13,825 nt of DNA from Chloroflexota bacterium (GCA_003250455.1 QKGK01000499.1:1-13825); one strand, 5' to 3'. Shown: positions 1 to 7,487, counted from the stretch's first letter. Numbers and translations: made by a program. Notes: generated by a model not told the origin, from the letters alone.

Positions 1-1809
1 AATTCCGATCACGCCATCTTCATTTTGAGGTTTAGCCGCCCGTGAGGGGGACAAATTTGCCAAAGGCAGCAGTGCCGCCCGGGCAGATTCTCCCAGCAGC
101 ATCTCCAATGCATGGTCTGATTCATCGGCATTGCGCAGCATGATCGCATCCACATAATCGCCCAGCGCGGCTGCAATCGCTAATTCCAAATCTTCCGGGA
201 CATTTAGCTGCCCGCCAAAGACTTTGGCATCCTGGTTGAGTTTGCCGTCCCTTGCCGCCTGGAGCAGCACTTTTGCGCCGCTGGCATAACCGGAGAGAGA
301 CGATTCCGCCTCCTCTAATACCTGCTTTTCCGCCCCCATTCGGGCGATCCCGGTCTCGACCACCCGCAGCTTTTCCTGGGCTTCTCCACGCTCTTGCTGG
401 ATTTCCGCTAATTTTTCCCGGATCTCTTTTTCTTCAGCCTGGACTTTGGCATATTTTTCCTGAAGCTTTAATTGGGTATCTTCTGCTGCGCTGATCTCAT
501 CCTCAAGCTCTTTGGCAGCGGCCAATGCCGCGTTGATCTGCTCCACCTGGGCTTTCTGCTCCCCTTCCAGCCTTACAATCCGGGATTCCAATTCTTCTTT
601 CCGGGCAGCCAATTCTGCCTGCTTACCGGTTAGTTGGTTTTTTTTTCTTTGCGCATCTGCCTGGGAATCATCCAGTGATTTACGGGCATCTTTCTGGGCA
701 GACAAGGCTTCCCGTGCCTGAGCCAGTTCTCCCTGGGCGACATTGGCCGTTTCCTCAGCTTCCTCCGCCCGCCGCAGATATTCTTCCAGACGGGTTTTCT
801 GCCGGGCAGATTCTTCTTCCAACCGGGTGATTTCTTCTTTCATCCGGTTTTCCTGCTCCTGCAGGGCTCGTTTCCGTTCGCCGCTGACAGCCAGTTCCCG
901 GCTGGTTTCTTCTCTCCGGCTGTGGATCTGCGATAGCTGCCGGTGCCAGGAGTTCAGCTGGGCACGCAGGTTATTGATCCTCTCCCGAATCCCGGAGAGG
1001 TCGCCTTCCGTAGTGTCTTGGGCTTGCTTCACCTTGTCCAGGTTTTGGGCAAACTGGTCAACATCCTGCTTTACTTTGAGCAAATCCTTTTGCGCCACAT
1101 GCCAGTGATAGCCATACCACTCGCGCAGGACGACCTGCAGATCATTCCTGATCTGCTCATATTCTTCTGCGCGCCTTGCCTGACGCCGCAAGCTGCGCAA
1201 ACGCGGCGACAATTCCGAGAGGATGTCTTCCACGCGTTCCAGATTCCTTTTGGTATTTTCCAGCCGCCGCAGCGCCTGCTCTTTTCGGGAGCGGTACAAG
1301 CCGATCCCGGCAGCTTCCTCAAATAGGCGGCGGCGTTCTTCGGCTTTCAGGGTCAGGGCGGCGTCCACCAATCCCTGGCCGATCACAGTATAGGTGCGTT
1401 CTGCCAGCCCGGAGTTGGCAAGCAGTTCGTTCACATCTTTCAGCCGGACGCGCTGGTTATTGATCAGGTATTCATTCTGGCCGTCCCGGTAAGCCCGCCG
1501 TGTAATGGCCACTTCTGAGAAATCAATTGGCAGCCAGCCATCGCTGTTATCAAAAGTGACCGTTGCAGAGGCCATCCCGGAGCGCGGCCGGGTCTGGGAC
1601 CCGGAAAAGATCATATCGTCTGTTTTTCGCCCCCGCAGCAGCCGGAAGCTCTGCTCTCCCAACACCCAGCGCAAAGAATCGGCAATGTTCGATTTTCCTG
1701 ACCCATTTGGGCCAACGATTGCAGTAATATCGCCGGAAAATTCAAATGATGTTTTTGCTGCAAAGGTTTTATAGCCAATCAGCTCCAATGATTTTAAACG
1801 GTTGGTCAT
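1..1809 (-). CDS. smc: Chromosome segregation ATPase SMC (N-terminal part, runs off window)
   Basis: This is the N-terminal 603 residues of SMC, the ATPase that with ScpA/ScpB compacts and segregates the chromosome; the 3' part lies beyond position 1. Reading from the ATG at 1809, the head carries a Walker A motif GPNGSGKSN (residues 33-41), the downstream LGEQS element (50-54), a Q-loop IGQG (143-146, Gln145) and the FEEAAGI block (about 164-170). A long charged, Glu/Lys/Arg/Gln-rich coiled coil follows to about residue 500. The start of the hinge is visible as SGYASGAKVLL (from about 506), VFGGQLNVPEDLE and AIAAALGDYVDAI, ending at the window edge. It lies 14 nt behind rnc on the same strand, the common bacterial rnc-smc order. 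Its Shine-Dalgarno AAGGTG (1820-1825) overlaps the rnc stop codon, which fixes this start and suggests translational coupling. The frame is open throughout the window. Confidence 0.96.
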   Translation of the reverse strand, partial: MTNRLKSLELIGYKTFAAKTSFEFSGDITAIVGPNGSGKSNIADSLRWVLGEQSFRLLRGRKTDDMIFSGSQTRPRSGMASATVTFDNSDGWLPIDFSEVAITRRAYRDGQNEYLINNQRVRLKDVNELLANSGLAERTYTVIGQGLVDAALTLKAEERRRLFEEAAGIGLYRSRKEQALRRLENTKRNLERVEDILSELSPRLRSLRRQARRAEEYEQIRNDLQVVLREWYGYHWHVAQKDLLKVKQDVDQFAQNLDKVKQAQDTTEGDLSGIRERINNLRAQLNSWHRQLSQIHSRREETSRELAVSGERKRALQEQENRMKEEITRLEEESARQKTRLEEYLRRAEEAEETANVAQGELAQAREALSAQKDARKSLDDSQADAQRKKNQLTGKQAELAARKEELESRIVRLEGEQKAQVEQINAALAAAKELEDEISAAEDTQLKLQEKYAKVQAEEKEIREKLAEIQQERGEAQEKLRVVETGIARMGAEKQVLEEAESSLSGYASGAKVLLQAARDGKLNQDAKVFGGQLNVPEDLELAIAAALGDYVDAIMLRNADESDHALEMLLGESARAALLPLANLSPSRAAKPQNEDGVIGI

Positions 1810-1819
1810 TAAATTGGTT

Positions 1820-1825
1820 CACCTT
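1820..1825 (-). promoter_or_regulatory. smc ribosome binding site overlapping the rnc stop codon
   Basis: The minus strand reads AAGGTG here, 10 nt before the smc ATG. Its first two bases are part of the rnc TAA stop (1826-1824). This decides the smc start and implies that ribosomes finishing rnc help initiation on smc. Confidence 0.7.
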
Positions 1826-2540
1826 AAATTAGATTGAGCTTATCGAGTGCATCCTGCGCTGCGGTCATGCTGGCTTCATGTTTGCTGGTTCCGGTTCCTC
1901 GTCCCATAATTTCCCCTTTACCAATAACCTCAACCTCAAAGATCTTGGCATGGTCGGGACCGCTTTCCCCCACCACAACATAATTTGGTGCTGGATGCCC
2001 ACCCGATTGGACAACTTCCTGGAGCAGGCTTTTGGGGTCCTTATCACGTTGAGAACGTAAAATGTCCTCCACCGCAACTTCCAATTGCTTTGCGATAAAA
2101 GTTACCACGCTGGGGATACCTTTATCCAGGCTGATCGCTCCTACCAAAGCCTCGTAAGCCCCACACAGCATCGCCCGGCGCTTCCTCCCCCCGTTCTCTT
2201 CTTCGCCACGCCCCAGCCGAAGTGCCCGTCCAAGCTGGATTTCCCGTCCAAAGTGTGCCAGCTGGTCCGTTTTGACCAGCGCAGCCCTCAGCCGCGTCAG
2301 CTCGCCTTCCGCCATTTCGGGGAAGCGGTTATACAGCCACACACCGACAACATAGTCCAATACAGCGTCGCCGAGGAATTCCAGGCGTTCGTTATCCTCA
2401 ATTGCTTCCGGATGTTCGTTGAGATAAGATCGGTGAGTCAATGCCCGGCTGAGCAGTAAAATATCATCAAACGCCAGCCCAAGGCGGTCTGCGAATTCTT
2501 GGGGCAGTTCTACCCCAAATTCTCCCTTGTGATTGTTCAT
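1824..2540 (-). CDS. rnc: Ribonuclease III
   Basis: RNase III (238 aa) is a cytoplasmic, Mg-dependent double-strand RNA endonuclease that processes rRNA precursors and many mRNAs. The nuclease domain carries the family signature NERLEFLGDAVL (residues 50-61), supplying acidic residues Glu51, Glu54 and Asp58; Glu78 lies in the EGELTRLRA segment. The C-terminal double-strand RNA-binding domain spans about 168-236, with DPKSLLQE at its start and GTSKHEASMTAAQDAL at its end. One oddity is clear: the segment that in E. coli reads ADTVEAL (Asp114, Glu117) is CGAYEAL here, so Glu130 is kept but the metal-binding Asp is Gly127. Length is normal for the family. GGAGG sits just before the ATG, and the gene is followed immediately by smc. 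A TATAAT promoter and a small leader hairpin lie upstream. The identification is secure; the activity of the altered site is unknown. Confidence 0.96.
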   Translation of the reverse strand: MNNHKGEFGVELPQEFADRLGLAFDDILLLSRALTHRSYLNEHPEAIEDNERLEFLGDAVLDYVVGVWLYNRFPEMAEGELTRLRAALVKTDQLAHFGREIQLGRALRLGRGEEENGGRKRRAMLCGAYEALVGAISLDKGIPSVVTFIAKQLEVAVEDILRSQRDKDPKSLLQEVVQSGGHPAPNYVVVGESGPDHAKIFEVEVIGKGEIMGRGTGTSKHEASMTAAQDALDKLNLI

Positions 2541-2563
2541 ATACCCTCCGAACTAAGGGAGCG

Positions 2564-2585
2564 CCAACCACCCCACATTGGTTGG
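2564..2585 (-). other. Hairpin in the rnc 5' leader
   Basis: CCAACCA (2564-2570) and TGGTTGG (2579-2585) form a perfect 7-bp stem with an 8-nt loop. It lies between the predicted rnc promoter and the rnc ribosome binding site, so it would be in the rnc leader RNA. E. coli rnc represses itself by cleaving a leader stem-loop; whether this short stem plays that role is speculation. Confidence 0.4.
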
Positions 2586-2624
2586 GTAGTTTGCGGTCCA
2601 CAAGTTCATAATAGTTGTTGGAGA

Positions 2625-2652
2625 ATTATATCATCAGACGGATATTTGTTAC
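2625..2652 (-). promoter_or_regulatory. Sigma-70-type promoter of rnc-smc
   Basis: Read on the minus strand, a perfect -10 TATAAT (2630-2625) lies 16 nt downstream of GTAACA (2652-2647), which matches 4 of 6 bases of the -35 consensus. Transcription would begin near 2618, giving a leader of about 80 nt before the rnc ATG at 2540. Confidence 0.6.
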
Positions 2653-2665
2653 ACATTTACTAAAC

Positions 2666-2691
2666 AAAAAGAGGTGCTAAGATCACGACCT
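2666..2691 (-). terminator. Weak candidate terminator after moaDE
   Basis: On the minus strand, after the moaDE stop, AGGT (2691-2688) can pair with ACCT (2675-2672), and the stem is followed by CTTTTTG. The stem is short and interrupted, so this is only a plausible end for the mo-cofactor transcript ahead of the rnc promoter. Confidence 0.3.
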
Positions 2692-2724
2692 GACTGGATG
2701 TATCATCTGGGCTGATCGAAAATT

Positions 2725-3429
2725 TTATTCTCCTGGATTTGGGCGATACTCCCCCTCCACCCATTCTTCCCCTTCAATGCCGACTTCCTTTTTCCAGACA
2801 GGCACTATTTCTTTCAACCGGTCGATCCCATACCGCGCCGCTTCGAATACACCGGTATCCCGGTGGGCCGCCGAACAGGCAATCAGCACTGTTGGAGTGC
2901 CCGGGTACAGCCTGCCAATCCGCTGGACGATCGCTACCCCTTCCACCGTCGGCCACTGCTCCCGGATCTCATCGGCAACCTGCTGCATTTTCGCTTCAGC
3001 CATCACCGCGTAAGCCTCATATTCCAGGTACTCCGTATCGTGCGGGTTTTCCCTTTTGGTGACCCCCCTGACCATCCCGGTGAAAACACAGGCCGCGCCG
3101 GTGCTGGGCAAGGTGATCTTATCGACTAACTCGTTGAGGTCCAACTCCTCCTCGGTGATCGAAAAAATCGTGGGGAAACCGCTGCCCCCCGAAACCGGTG
3201 GGAACCAGGCCACTTCCGCCCCTTCCGGGATCACCTGGTCGTCATAAGCATATTCCCGGTTGATCGAGGCCAGGGCATGGTCTGCCAGGGTCTCCAATGG
3301 CGGGAATTTCTCAGCCAGGAGCGTACGCAGCCCGGCAATTGTGGTGCCTTCCGGGATCTCAATTTCCGTCCGGTTGGTGCCGGCTTTATCCCGAAAAGTG
3401 GCAAAAAATAAAACAGAAATCTTATTCAT
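2725..3429 (-). CDS. Fused molybdopterin synthase, MoaD-MoaE (MoaX-like)
   Basis: The 234-aa protein joins both subunits of molybdopterin synthase, which converts cPMP to molybdopterin by inserting two sulfurs. Residues 1-82 are a ubiquitin-like MoaD domain: ISVLFFATFRDKAG at the N-terminus and FPPVSGG at 76-82. Residues about 86-232 are MoaE: FTGMVRG (116-122), LEYEAY (135-140), a core AHRD with His189 and Arg190, and RLKEIVPVWKKE (204-215). In that last segment Lys206 and Lys213 match the two conserved lysines of E. coli MoaE (Lys119, Lys126). MoaD works through a C-terminal Gly-Gly thiocarboxylate, but here Gly81-Gly82 is followed by the MoaE domain with almost no linker. M. tuberculosis MoaX has the same order and is reported to be cleaved after its Gly-Gly. 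The start overlaps the end of moaC by 8 nt (ATGAATAA), with GGAG upstream. Domain calls are secure; cleavage is inferred. Confidence 0.94.
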   Translation of the reverse strand: MNKISVLFFATFRDKAGTNRTEIEIPEGTTIAGLRTLLAEKFPPLETLADHALASINREYAYDDQVIPEGAEVAWFPPVSGGSGFPTIFSITEEELDLNELVDKITLPSTGAACVFTGMVRGVTKRENPHDTEYLEYEAYAVMAEAKMQQVADEIREQWPTVEGVAIVQRIGRLYPGTPTVLIACSAAHRDTGVFEAARYGIDRLKEIVPVWKKEVGIEGEEWVEGEYRPNPGE

Positions 3430-3904
3430 TAATCACGTCTCCACTCATCCCACCGTGCTTTTCTACCAGGCGAATATTCTGGATGCGCATGGTTTTTTCG
3501 GCCGCTTTGGCCATATCGTAGATCGTCAATGCTGCGACGGAAACGGCCGTAAGCGCTTCCATTTCCACACCGGTCTGGCCGCGCGTTTTGGCAGATGCAG
3601 TGATCTTTACGCCCGGCAGGGTATCGTCCAGTTCAAAGGATACCGACAAATGCGTCAGGAACAGCGGGTGGCAAAATGGGATCAACTCAGACGTGCGTTT
3701 ACCGCCGGCGATACCGGCCACCTGGGCAACTGTCAGCACATCCCCTTTTTTGATCGCCCCTTCACGGATCAAGCGCAAAGTCTCAGGCCGCATCGCCACT
3801 TCCCCTTTGGCAATCGCGACCCGCTCGGTTTCGGGCTTATCCCCTACGTCCACCATCCGGGCTTTGCCCGATTCATCTACATGGGTCAATTTTGTTTCGC
3901 TCAT
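3422..3904 (-). CDS. moaC: Cyclic pyranopterin monophosphate synthase MoaC
   Basis: MoaC (160 aa) converts 3',8-cyclo-7,8-dihydro-GTP, made by the radical-SAM enzyme MoaA, into cPMP, an early intermediate of molybdenum cofactor synthesis. The sequence is close to the family throughout: MVDVGDK near the N-terminus, KRTSELIPFCHP (69-80, with His79), TGVEMEALTAVSVAALTIYD (111-130) and MAKA. Asp130 and Lys133 match E. coli catalytic Asp128 and Lys131; a conserved KHGGMSGD tail ends the domain. The frame extends upstream to 3979, but those residues overlap the preceding reductase gene and do not resemble MoaC. The ATG at 3904 gives the family length and sits 7 nt after a perfect TATAAT with no Shine-Dalgarno, so the mRNA is probably leaderless. 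The 3' end overlaps the moaD-moaE fusion. No moaA, moeA or mogA is in the window. Confidence 0.96.
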   Translation of the reverse strand: MSETKLTHVDESGKARMVDVGDKPETERVAIAKGEVAMRPETLRLIREGAIKKGDVLTVAQVAGIAGGKRTSELIPFCHPLFLTHLSVSFELDDTLPGVKITASAKTRGQTGVEMEALTAVSVAALTIYDMAKAAEKTMRIQNIRLVEKHGGMSGDVINE

Positions 3905-3911
3905 AGTGCAA

Positions 3912-3917
3912 ATTATA
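3912..3917 (-). promoter_or_regulatory. -10 element of moaC, implying a leaderless mRNA
   Basis: The minus strand reads TATAAT at 3917-3912, followed by 7 nt (TTGCACT) and then the moaC ATG. A start of transcription the usual 6-8 nt after the -10 box falls on or next to the ATG. There is no purine-rich Shine-Dalgarno in that gap. No good -35 element was found, so the promoter call rests on the -10 box and its spacing. Confidence 0.5.
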
Positions 3918-3932
3918 CTTGATTCATCCAAT

Positions 3933-4901
3933 TCAGCGGTAGTTGCGGGTAAGTTCGTCCAGCAGGGCCATTTCCGCATCCGTCAGCCTGAACTTCATCA
4001 CGCCAGCAGCCTCTCCAGCATGGGAAACCTTGCTTGCTCCGGGAATCGCCACCACGGTTTCTCCATGGAAGGTCACTGTCCAGTTCAGTGCTACCTGTGC
4101 CACACTCACCCCATATTTTTCAGCAAGGGGCTCCAAAGCGGCAATCAGCGGCTCTGTTTCCCTGATTCGCCTGGCAAGCCGCAAGCGCCGTCCAATCGGG
4201 GTATGCTTCAAAACTGCCTCATCCCGGTGGAATTTCCCGGAAAGCAAGCCGGAAGCCAGCGGCGACCAGGCAATCACCGTCACCCCAAGCTCTTTGGCCG
4301 CATCCAGGATGCCGTTAGTCTCGATGGAGCGCTCCAGCAGGCTGAACTGCACCTGATTTGAGGCCAGGCCCAGCCCTCTGCGGGCCAGCGCTTCGTGGGC
4401 CAGCCGGGTTTGATGGGCTGTAAAATTGCTCACACCAACTGCTTTGATCTTTCCCGCTTCCACCAGATCGGCCATGGCATCCATTTGTGCTGGTATCGAA
4501 GAAAATGAAAGCGGCTGGTGCACCTGGTGCAGGTCAATCGAATAGCCTTCCAAATACTTCTGCCGCGCAGTGAACGTCCTTCCAATGCTCCCGGCAAATC
4601 GGGGGAACGGCCACCATTTGGTTGCAATGATCACTTCCTCATCTTTAATGTGGCCATTCTTCAGAGCATCCCGTAAAGAACGTTCGGATCGCCCGCTGCC
4701 ATACAATTCAGCAGTATCATACCAATTGATCCCCCCCTCAAAAGCAGTGCGCACGATCGCATCTTTTTCAGATTGGGGAATACCCGGGAACATAAATCGG
4801 AACATCCCTTTGCCGCCGGCGAACTGCATCACCCCTAACCCCACAGGTGTAATTTGCAGGTCTGAATTCCCCAGTTTGCGAAGAGGTTCGTGTGTGTTCA
4901 T
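3933..4901 (-). CDS. Aldo/keto reductase
   Basis: This 322-aa cytoplasmic oxidoreductase belongs to the aldo/keto reductase superfamily, whose members reduce aldehydes or ketones with NAD(P)H on a TIM barrel. The catalytic tetrad is complete: Asp62 and Tyr67 in YDTAELYGSGRSE (61-73), Lys95 in IIATKWW, and His128 in DLHQVHQP. GVSNF (156-160) and IPGASKVSHAGEAAG (286-300) are the usual barrel and cofactor-binding elements. Length is typical. GGAG lies 8 nt upstream of the ATG. The gene follows the GNAT gene after 50 nt and precedes moaC by 28 nt, so it may belong to the transporter-acetyltransferase transcript; moaC has its own -10 box in the tail of this gene. The substrate cannot be told from the sequence. 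The nearby sugar-type transporter makes a sugar or sugar-derived aldehyde possible, which is only a guess from context. Confidence 0.93.
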   Translation of the reverse strand: MNTHEPLRKLGNSDLQITPVGLGVMQFAGGKGMFRFMFPGIPQSEKDAIVRTAFEGGINWYDTAELYGSGRSERSLRDALKNGHIKDEEVIIATKWWPFPRFAGSIGRTFTARQKYLEGYSIDLHQVHQPLSFSSIPAQMDAMADLVEAGKIKAVGVSNFTAHQTRLAHEALARRGLGLASNQVQFSLLERSIETNGILDAAKELGVTVIAWSPLASGLLSGKFHRDEAVLKHTPIGRRLRLARRIRETEPLIAALEPLAEKYGVSVAQVALNWTVTFHGETVVAIPGASKVSHAGEAAGVMKFRLTDAEMALLDELTRNYR

Positions 4902-4951
4902 TCAATGCTCCATGTTTATCGTTGCGGGGAAATTCCCGATGTACAGTTGTT

Positions 4952-6091
4952 TTATCCTTCAGGCGGTACCGGTTTTTGGTACACCTGCCAGCGCTTATAT
5001 TCTACCGCACCCATCCGCTCGGACAATGCCACAGTGTCCGGGTTATCTTCCGAAGTGATCGATAGGTCTGCCCAGGTATACCCTTTCGCCCTGGCCCGTT
5101 TTGCCATCTCGTCGAACAGCATCACGGCCACCCCCTTTTTCTGATACTCCGGGAGCACCAATACGCTTTTTACCGTCAGGCTTTTCGGGGTTTGGCGCAT
5201 TTTGAGCAGCAGCTGAATATAATTCCATGGATACCGCAGCCCATTGACCTCAATGAAAACCTCGTTCAAATTGGGCACACCCGGAAACCAGCCAACGGTC
5301 TTCCCATCCACATCTGCAAACAGGATCAGGTCCGGGTCGGCAATCTCCTGGAAGGGTGCCACCATCGCTTCCAGCTGGTCGCGGTGCCAGGGGATGCCGT
5401 TATCTTCCCAGGCTAAAGCTTCATTCAACAATATCAGTACCCGGTCTACCTCAGACTGAAAATCGTCCCAGTTGGCTGTGCGGATCTGGATGCGGCCTTT
5501 CTTTTGCAGGTGGTTAGCCAGCTTGGACAACCGCTGCATTTCGGAGGAATCCTGCAGGTCAATGGCAAACGCTACGTTGGCCGCCCTGGCCGGCTGAAAC
5601 CCGATCCGCTCGAAGTAATCCAGGTAATATTCCGGGGTATGCCCGCACATCAAGGCTGGAGGACGGTCCCGTCCGCTCACCAGCAGCCCGTAGGCATCCT
5701 CATAATCCAGGTGGAAGGGGCCTAACAGGGTATCCAACTCTCTGGATCGGGCAAACTCCTCCACCTGTGAGATCAACGCCCTTAAGACCTCGTAATCTGG
5801 CAAAAATTCGATAAAACCAAAAACGCAATCTTTGCGCCCGCGCTTTTGGTTGGCAAACTGGTCTTCCGCCGCGCAGACTGTCCCCACCATCTCCTTCCCC
5901 CGAAAAGCTGCAAAGCACATCGCCTCCCCACGGTGAAAGAATGCTCCTTTTGCCGGGTCGATCAATTTCATCCGCTCCGGGATCAGCGGGGGAACCCACA
6001 ACGGGTCATCCCGATAGACCTTCCAGGGAAACGTAAGGAATGCCCGCCGCTCCCGCCGCGTTGTCATTGCCTTGATCGTGATCTCGCTCAT
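4952..6091 (-). CDS. YghO-like GNAT-family N-acetyltransferase
   Basis: The 379-aa protein belongs to a group of long GNAT-like proteins of unknown substrate related to E. coli YghO. The N-terminal half has features I associate with that group: FLTFPWKVYRDDPLWVPPL (18-36), FGFIEF (91-96), LLGPFHLDYEDAYGLLVSG (122-140) and a TPEYYLDYFERIGF block (152-165). The C-terminal half holds the canonical GNAT acetyl-CoA segment VLVLPEYQKKGVAVML (310-325), with the Q-x-x-G-x-A pyrophosphate loop, then a typical ENNP-like EDNPDTVALSERMGA (348-362). The frame is open to 6244, but the ATG at 6091 overlaps the transporter stop codon as ATGA and gives a protein starting like its relatives, so it is chosen. 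The overlap implies translational coupling to the symporter. The acceptor substrate is unknown. Confidence 0.85.
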   Translation of the reverse strand: MSEITIKAMTTRRERRAFLTFPWKVYRDDPLWVPPLIPERMKLIDPAKGAFFHRGEAMCFAAFRGKEMVGTVCAAEDQFANQKRGRKDCVFGFIEFLPDYEVLRALISQVEEFARSRELDTLLGPFHLDYEDAYGLLVSGRDRPPALMCGHTPEYYLDYFERIGFQPARAANVAFAIDLQDSSEMQRLSKLANHLQKKGRIQIRTANWDDFQSEVDRVLILLNEALAWEDNGIPWHRDQLEAMVAPFQEIADPDLILFADVDGKTVGWFPGVPNLNEVFIEVNGLRYPWNYIQLLLKMRQTPKSLTVKSVLVLPEYQKKGVAVMLFDEMAKRARAKGYTWADLSITSEDNPDTVALSERMGAVEYKRWQVYQKPVPPEG

Positions 6092-7452
6092 ACAGCCTCC
6101 TCTAATTCCGCTGCCCGCCGGGCTTCCAATTCTGCCGTGATCTCGGAAAAATTCTGCCGCGAAAGCGGGTAGCGGATGGCAAACAATATCCCCAAAGCCA
6201 ACAATACCGCCGGAATTGGCCCCATCGCAATCCGGATGCCCCAAAGGGCGCTCTCAGGCTGCGTGGCAGAGTTGGCAATGTATCCGGTGCGCCCCAGCAT
6301 TACCAGCACCAGAGGGATAGCGATGGAATTGGCGATCTTATTGGTCAGGATCACCAAACTATAGTACACGCCCTCATGGCGTTCGCCGGTTTTCAGTTCG
6401 CCGTACTCAATCGCATCCGGGATGATCGCCCACGGAATCACATGCGCGGCTGCTACGCCAATCCCGGCAAAAAAGCACAGCATCAAAATATACACCAACG
6501 GAGAGGCTGGTGTGACCGTGATCAGCACCATTTGCACCAATGCCCAGAACGAAATCCCCCCCACGTAGGCCCAACGTTTATCCCACCGGCGTGAGACGTA
6601 ATCCCAAAGCGGGAGGGCAAAAATCGCCGTGATGAAGATGGTTGCCATGATCGCGTCGCTGACCTCCTCACGAACAGCCACATATTTGACATAGAACAGC
6701 AGCACCGCCTGGACAATATTGACCGAAACCCAGGTGAGCTGATAGATGACCAGGCCGGACAAAAACGGTTTGTTCCCCCGCACAATCCTGAGCGATTCCA
6801 ACACATTTGGCTGCTTCTGAGTGCTGTATTCCTCCCGTTCTTTGGTCCCCAAAAACACCAGGAACATTGGCGCAGCAGAAATGGCCCCAAATACCAGCCC
6901 CATCACGAATACTTTGGGGGCATTTTCCGGGATGAAGTTCCCCACGATCATCAGCGGAACTGTGAAAGCCAGCAAGCTCCCAAATATAGAAAAGAACATC
7001 CGGTAGGTCGTCAGGGAAGTGCGCTCATCGTAGTCATTGGTCAGTTCCGGGGTAAGGGCAAAATAGGGCATATAGATCATGGTGGCGGCCGCTTCGTATA
7101 GGATATACGCAATCGAGTAATAGATTGCCAGGCTAACATCACTGGTCAATGCCGGGCGGTACCACAGCATGGCAAACATCAGCCCGTAAGGCACCGCCCC
7201 AAAGAGCAGATATGGCCGCCGCCGCCCCCACCTGGATCGCGTCCGGTCGGAGATGTAGCCAAAGATCGGGTCGTTGATATAATCCCAGCTTTTCCCGATG
7301 AACACGGCGATCGCCGCTGTGCCAGGTTTCAGCCCGACCACATCCACCATATAGATGGCAAAATATGCCCCCAGGATAGTGGAAGTGAGACTGAATCCGG
7401 TATCCCCAACGCCATAGAGTAATTTTTGTACGCGCGTGAGTTTTTGGGCCAT
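6088..7452 (-). CDS. GPH-family (MelB-like) sugar/cation symporter, MFS superfamily
   Basis: This 454-aa protein is a polytopic inner-membrane transporter with about 12 hydrophobic helices. It belongs to the glycoside-pentoside-hexuronide:cation symporters, which move sugars or glycosides in with Na+, Li+ or H+. The diagnostic segment is KSWDYINDPIFGYISDRTRS then RWGRRRPYLLFGA (about 54-86). It contains Asp57 and Asp61, equivalent to cation-site Asp55 and Asp59 of E. coli MelB. The residue that aligns with MelB Asp19 appears to be Ser21, with an Asp four residues earlier (Asp17), so substrate binding may differ from MelB. PWAIIPDAIEYGELKTGERHEG is the conserved loop of the C-terminal half. 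GGAG precedes the ATG. The gene overlaps the downstream acetyltransferase by 4 nt. The substrate cannot be assigned from sequence alone. Confidence 0.92.
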   Translation of the reverse strand: MAQKLTRVQKLLYGVGDTGFSLTSTILGAYFAIYMVDVVGLKPGTAAIAVFIGKSWDYINDPIFGYISDRTRSRWGRRRPYLLFGAVPYGLMFAMLWYRPALTSDVSLAIYYSIAYILYEAAATMIYMPYFALTPELTNDYDERTSLTTYRMFFSIFGSLLAFTVPLMIVGNFIPENAPKVFVMGLVFGAISAAPMFLVFLGTKEREEYSTQKQPNVLESLRIVRGNKPFLSGLVIYQLTWVSVNIVQAVLLFYVKYVAVREEVSDAIMATIFITAIFALPLWDYVSRRWDKRWAYVGGISFWALVQMVLITVTPASPLVYILMLCFFAGIGVAAAHVIPWAIIPDAIEYGELKTGERHEGVYYSLVILTNKIANSIAIPLVLVMLGRTGYIANSATQPESALWGIRIAMGPIPAVLLALGILFAIRYPLSRQNFSEITAELEARRAAELEEAV

Positions 7453-7487
7453 TGCTCCTCTCCGATCGTATTTTTATGATATCAACA

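Noticed and set aside
743..1108. Open frame of 121 codons on the plus strand, and several similar frames across 252-1774
   Set aside because: They are antisense to the smc frame, whose head motifs, coiled coil and hinge are unmistakable; their Ser/Arg/Cys-rich composition is typical of reversed coiled-coil codons.
3905..3979. 25-codon N-terminal extension of moaC
   Set aside because: It overlaps the aldo/keto reductase end, has no MoaC similarity and lies upstream of the -10 box next to the ATG at 3904.
6092..6244. 51-codon N-terminal extension of the GNAT protein
   Set aside because: It lies inside the symporter gene in another frame; the ATGA overlap and family-like N-terminus support the start at 6091.
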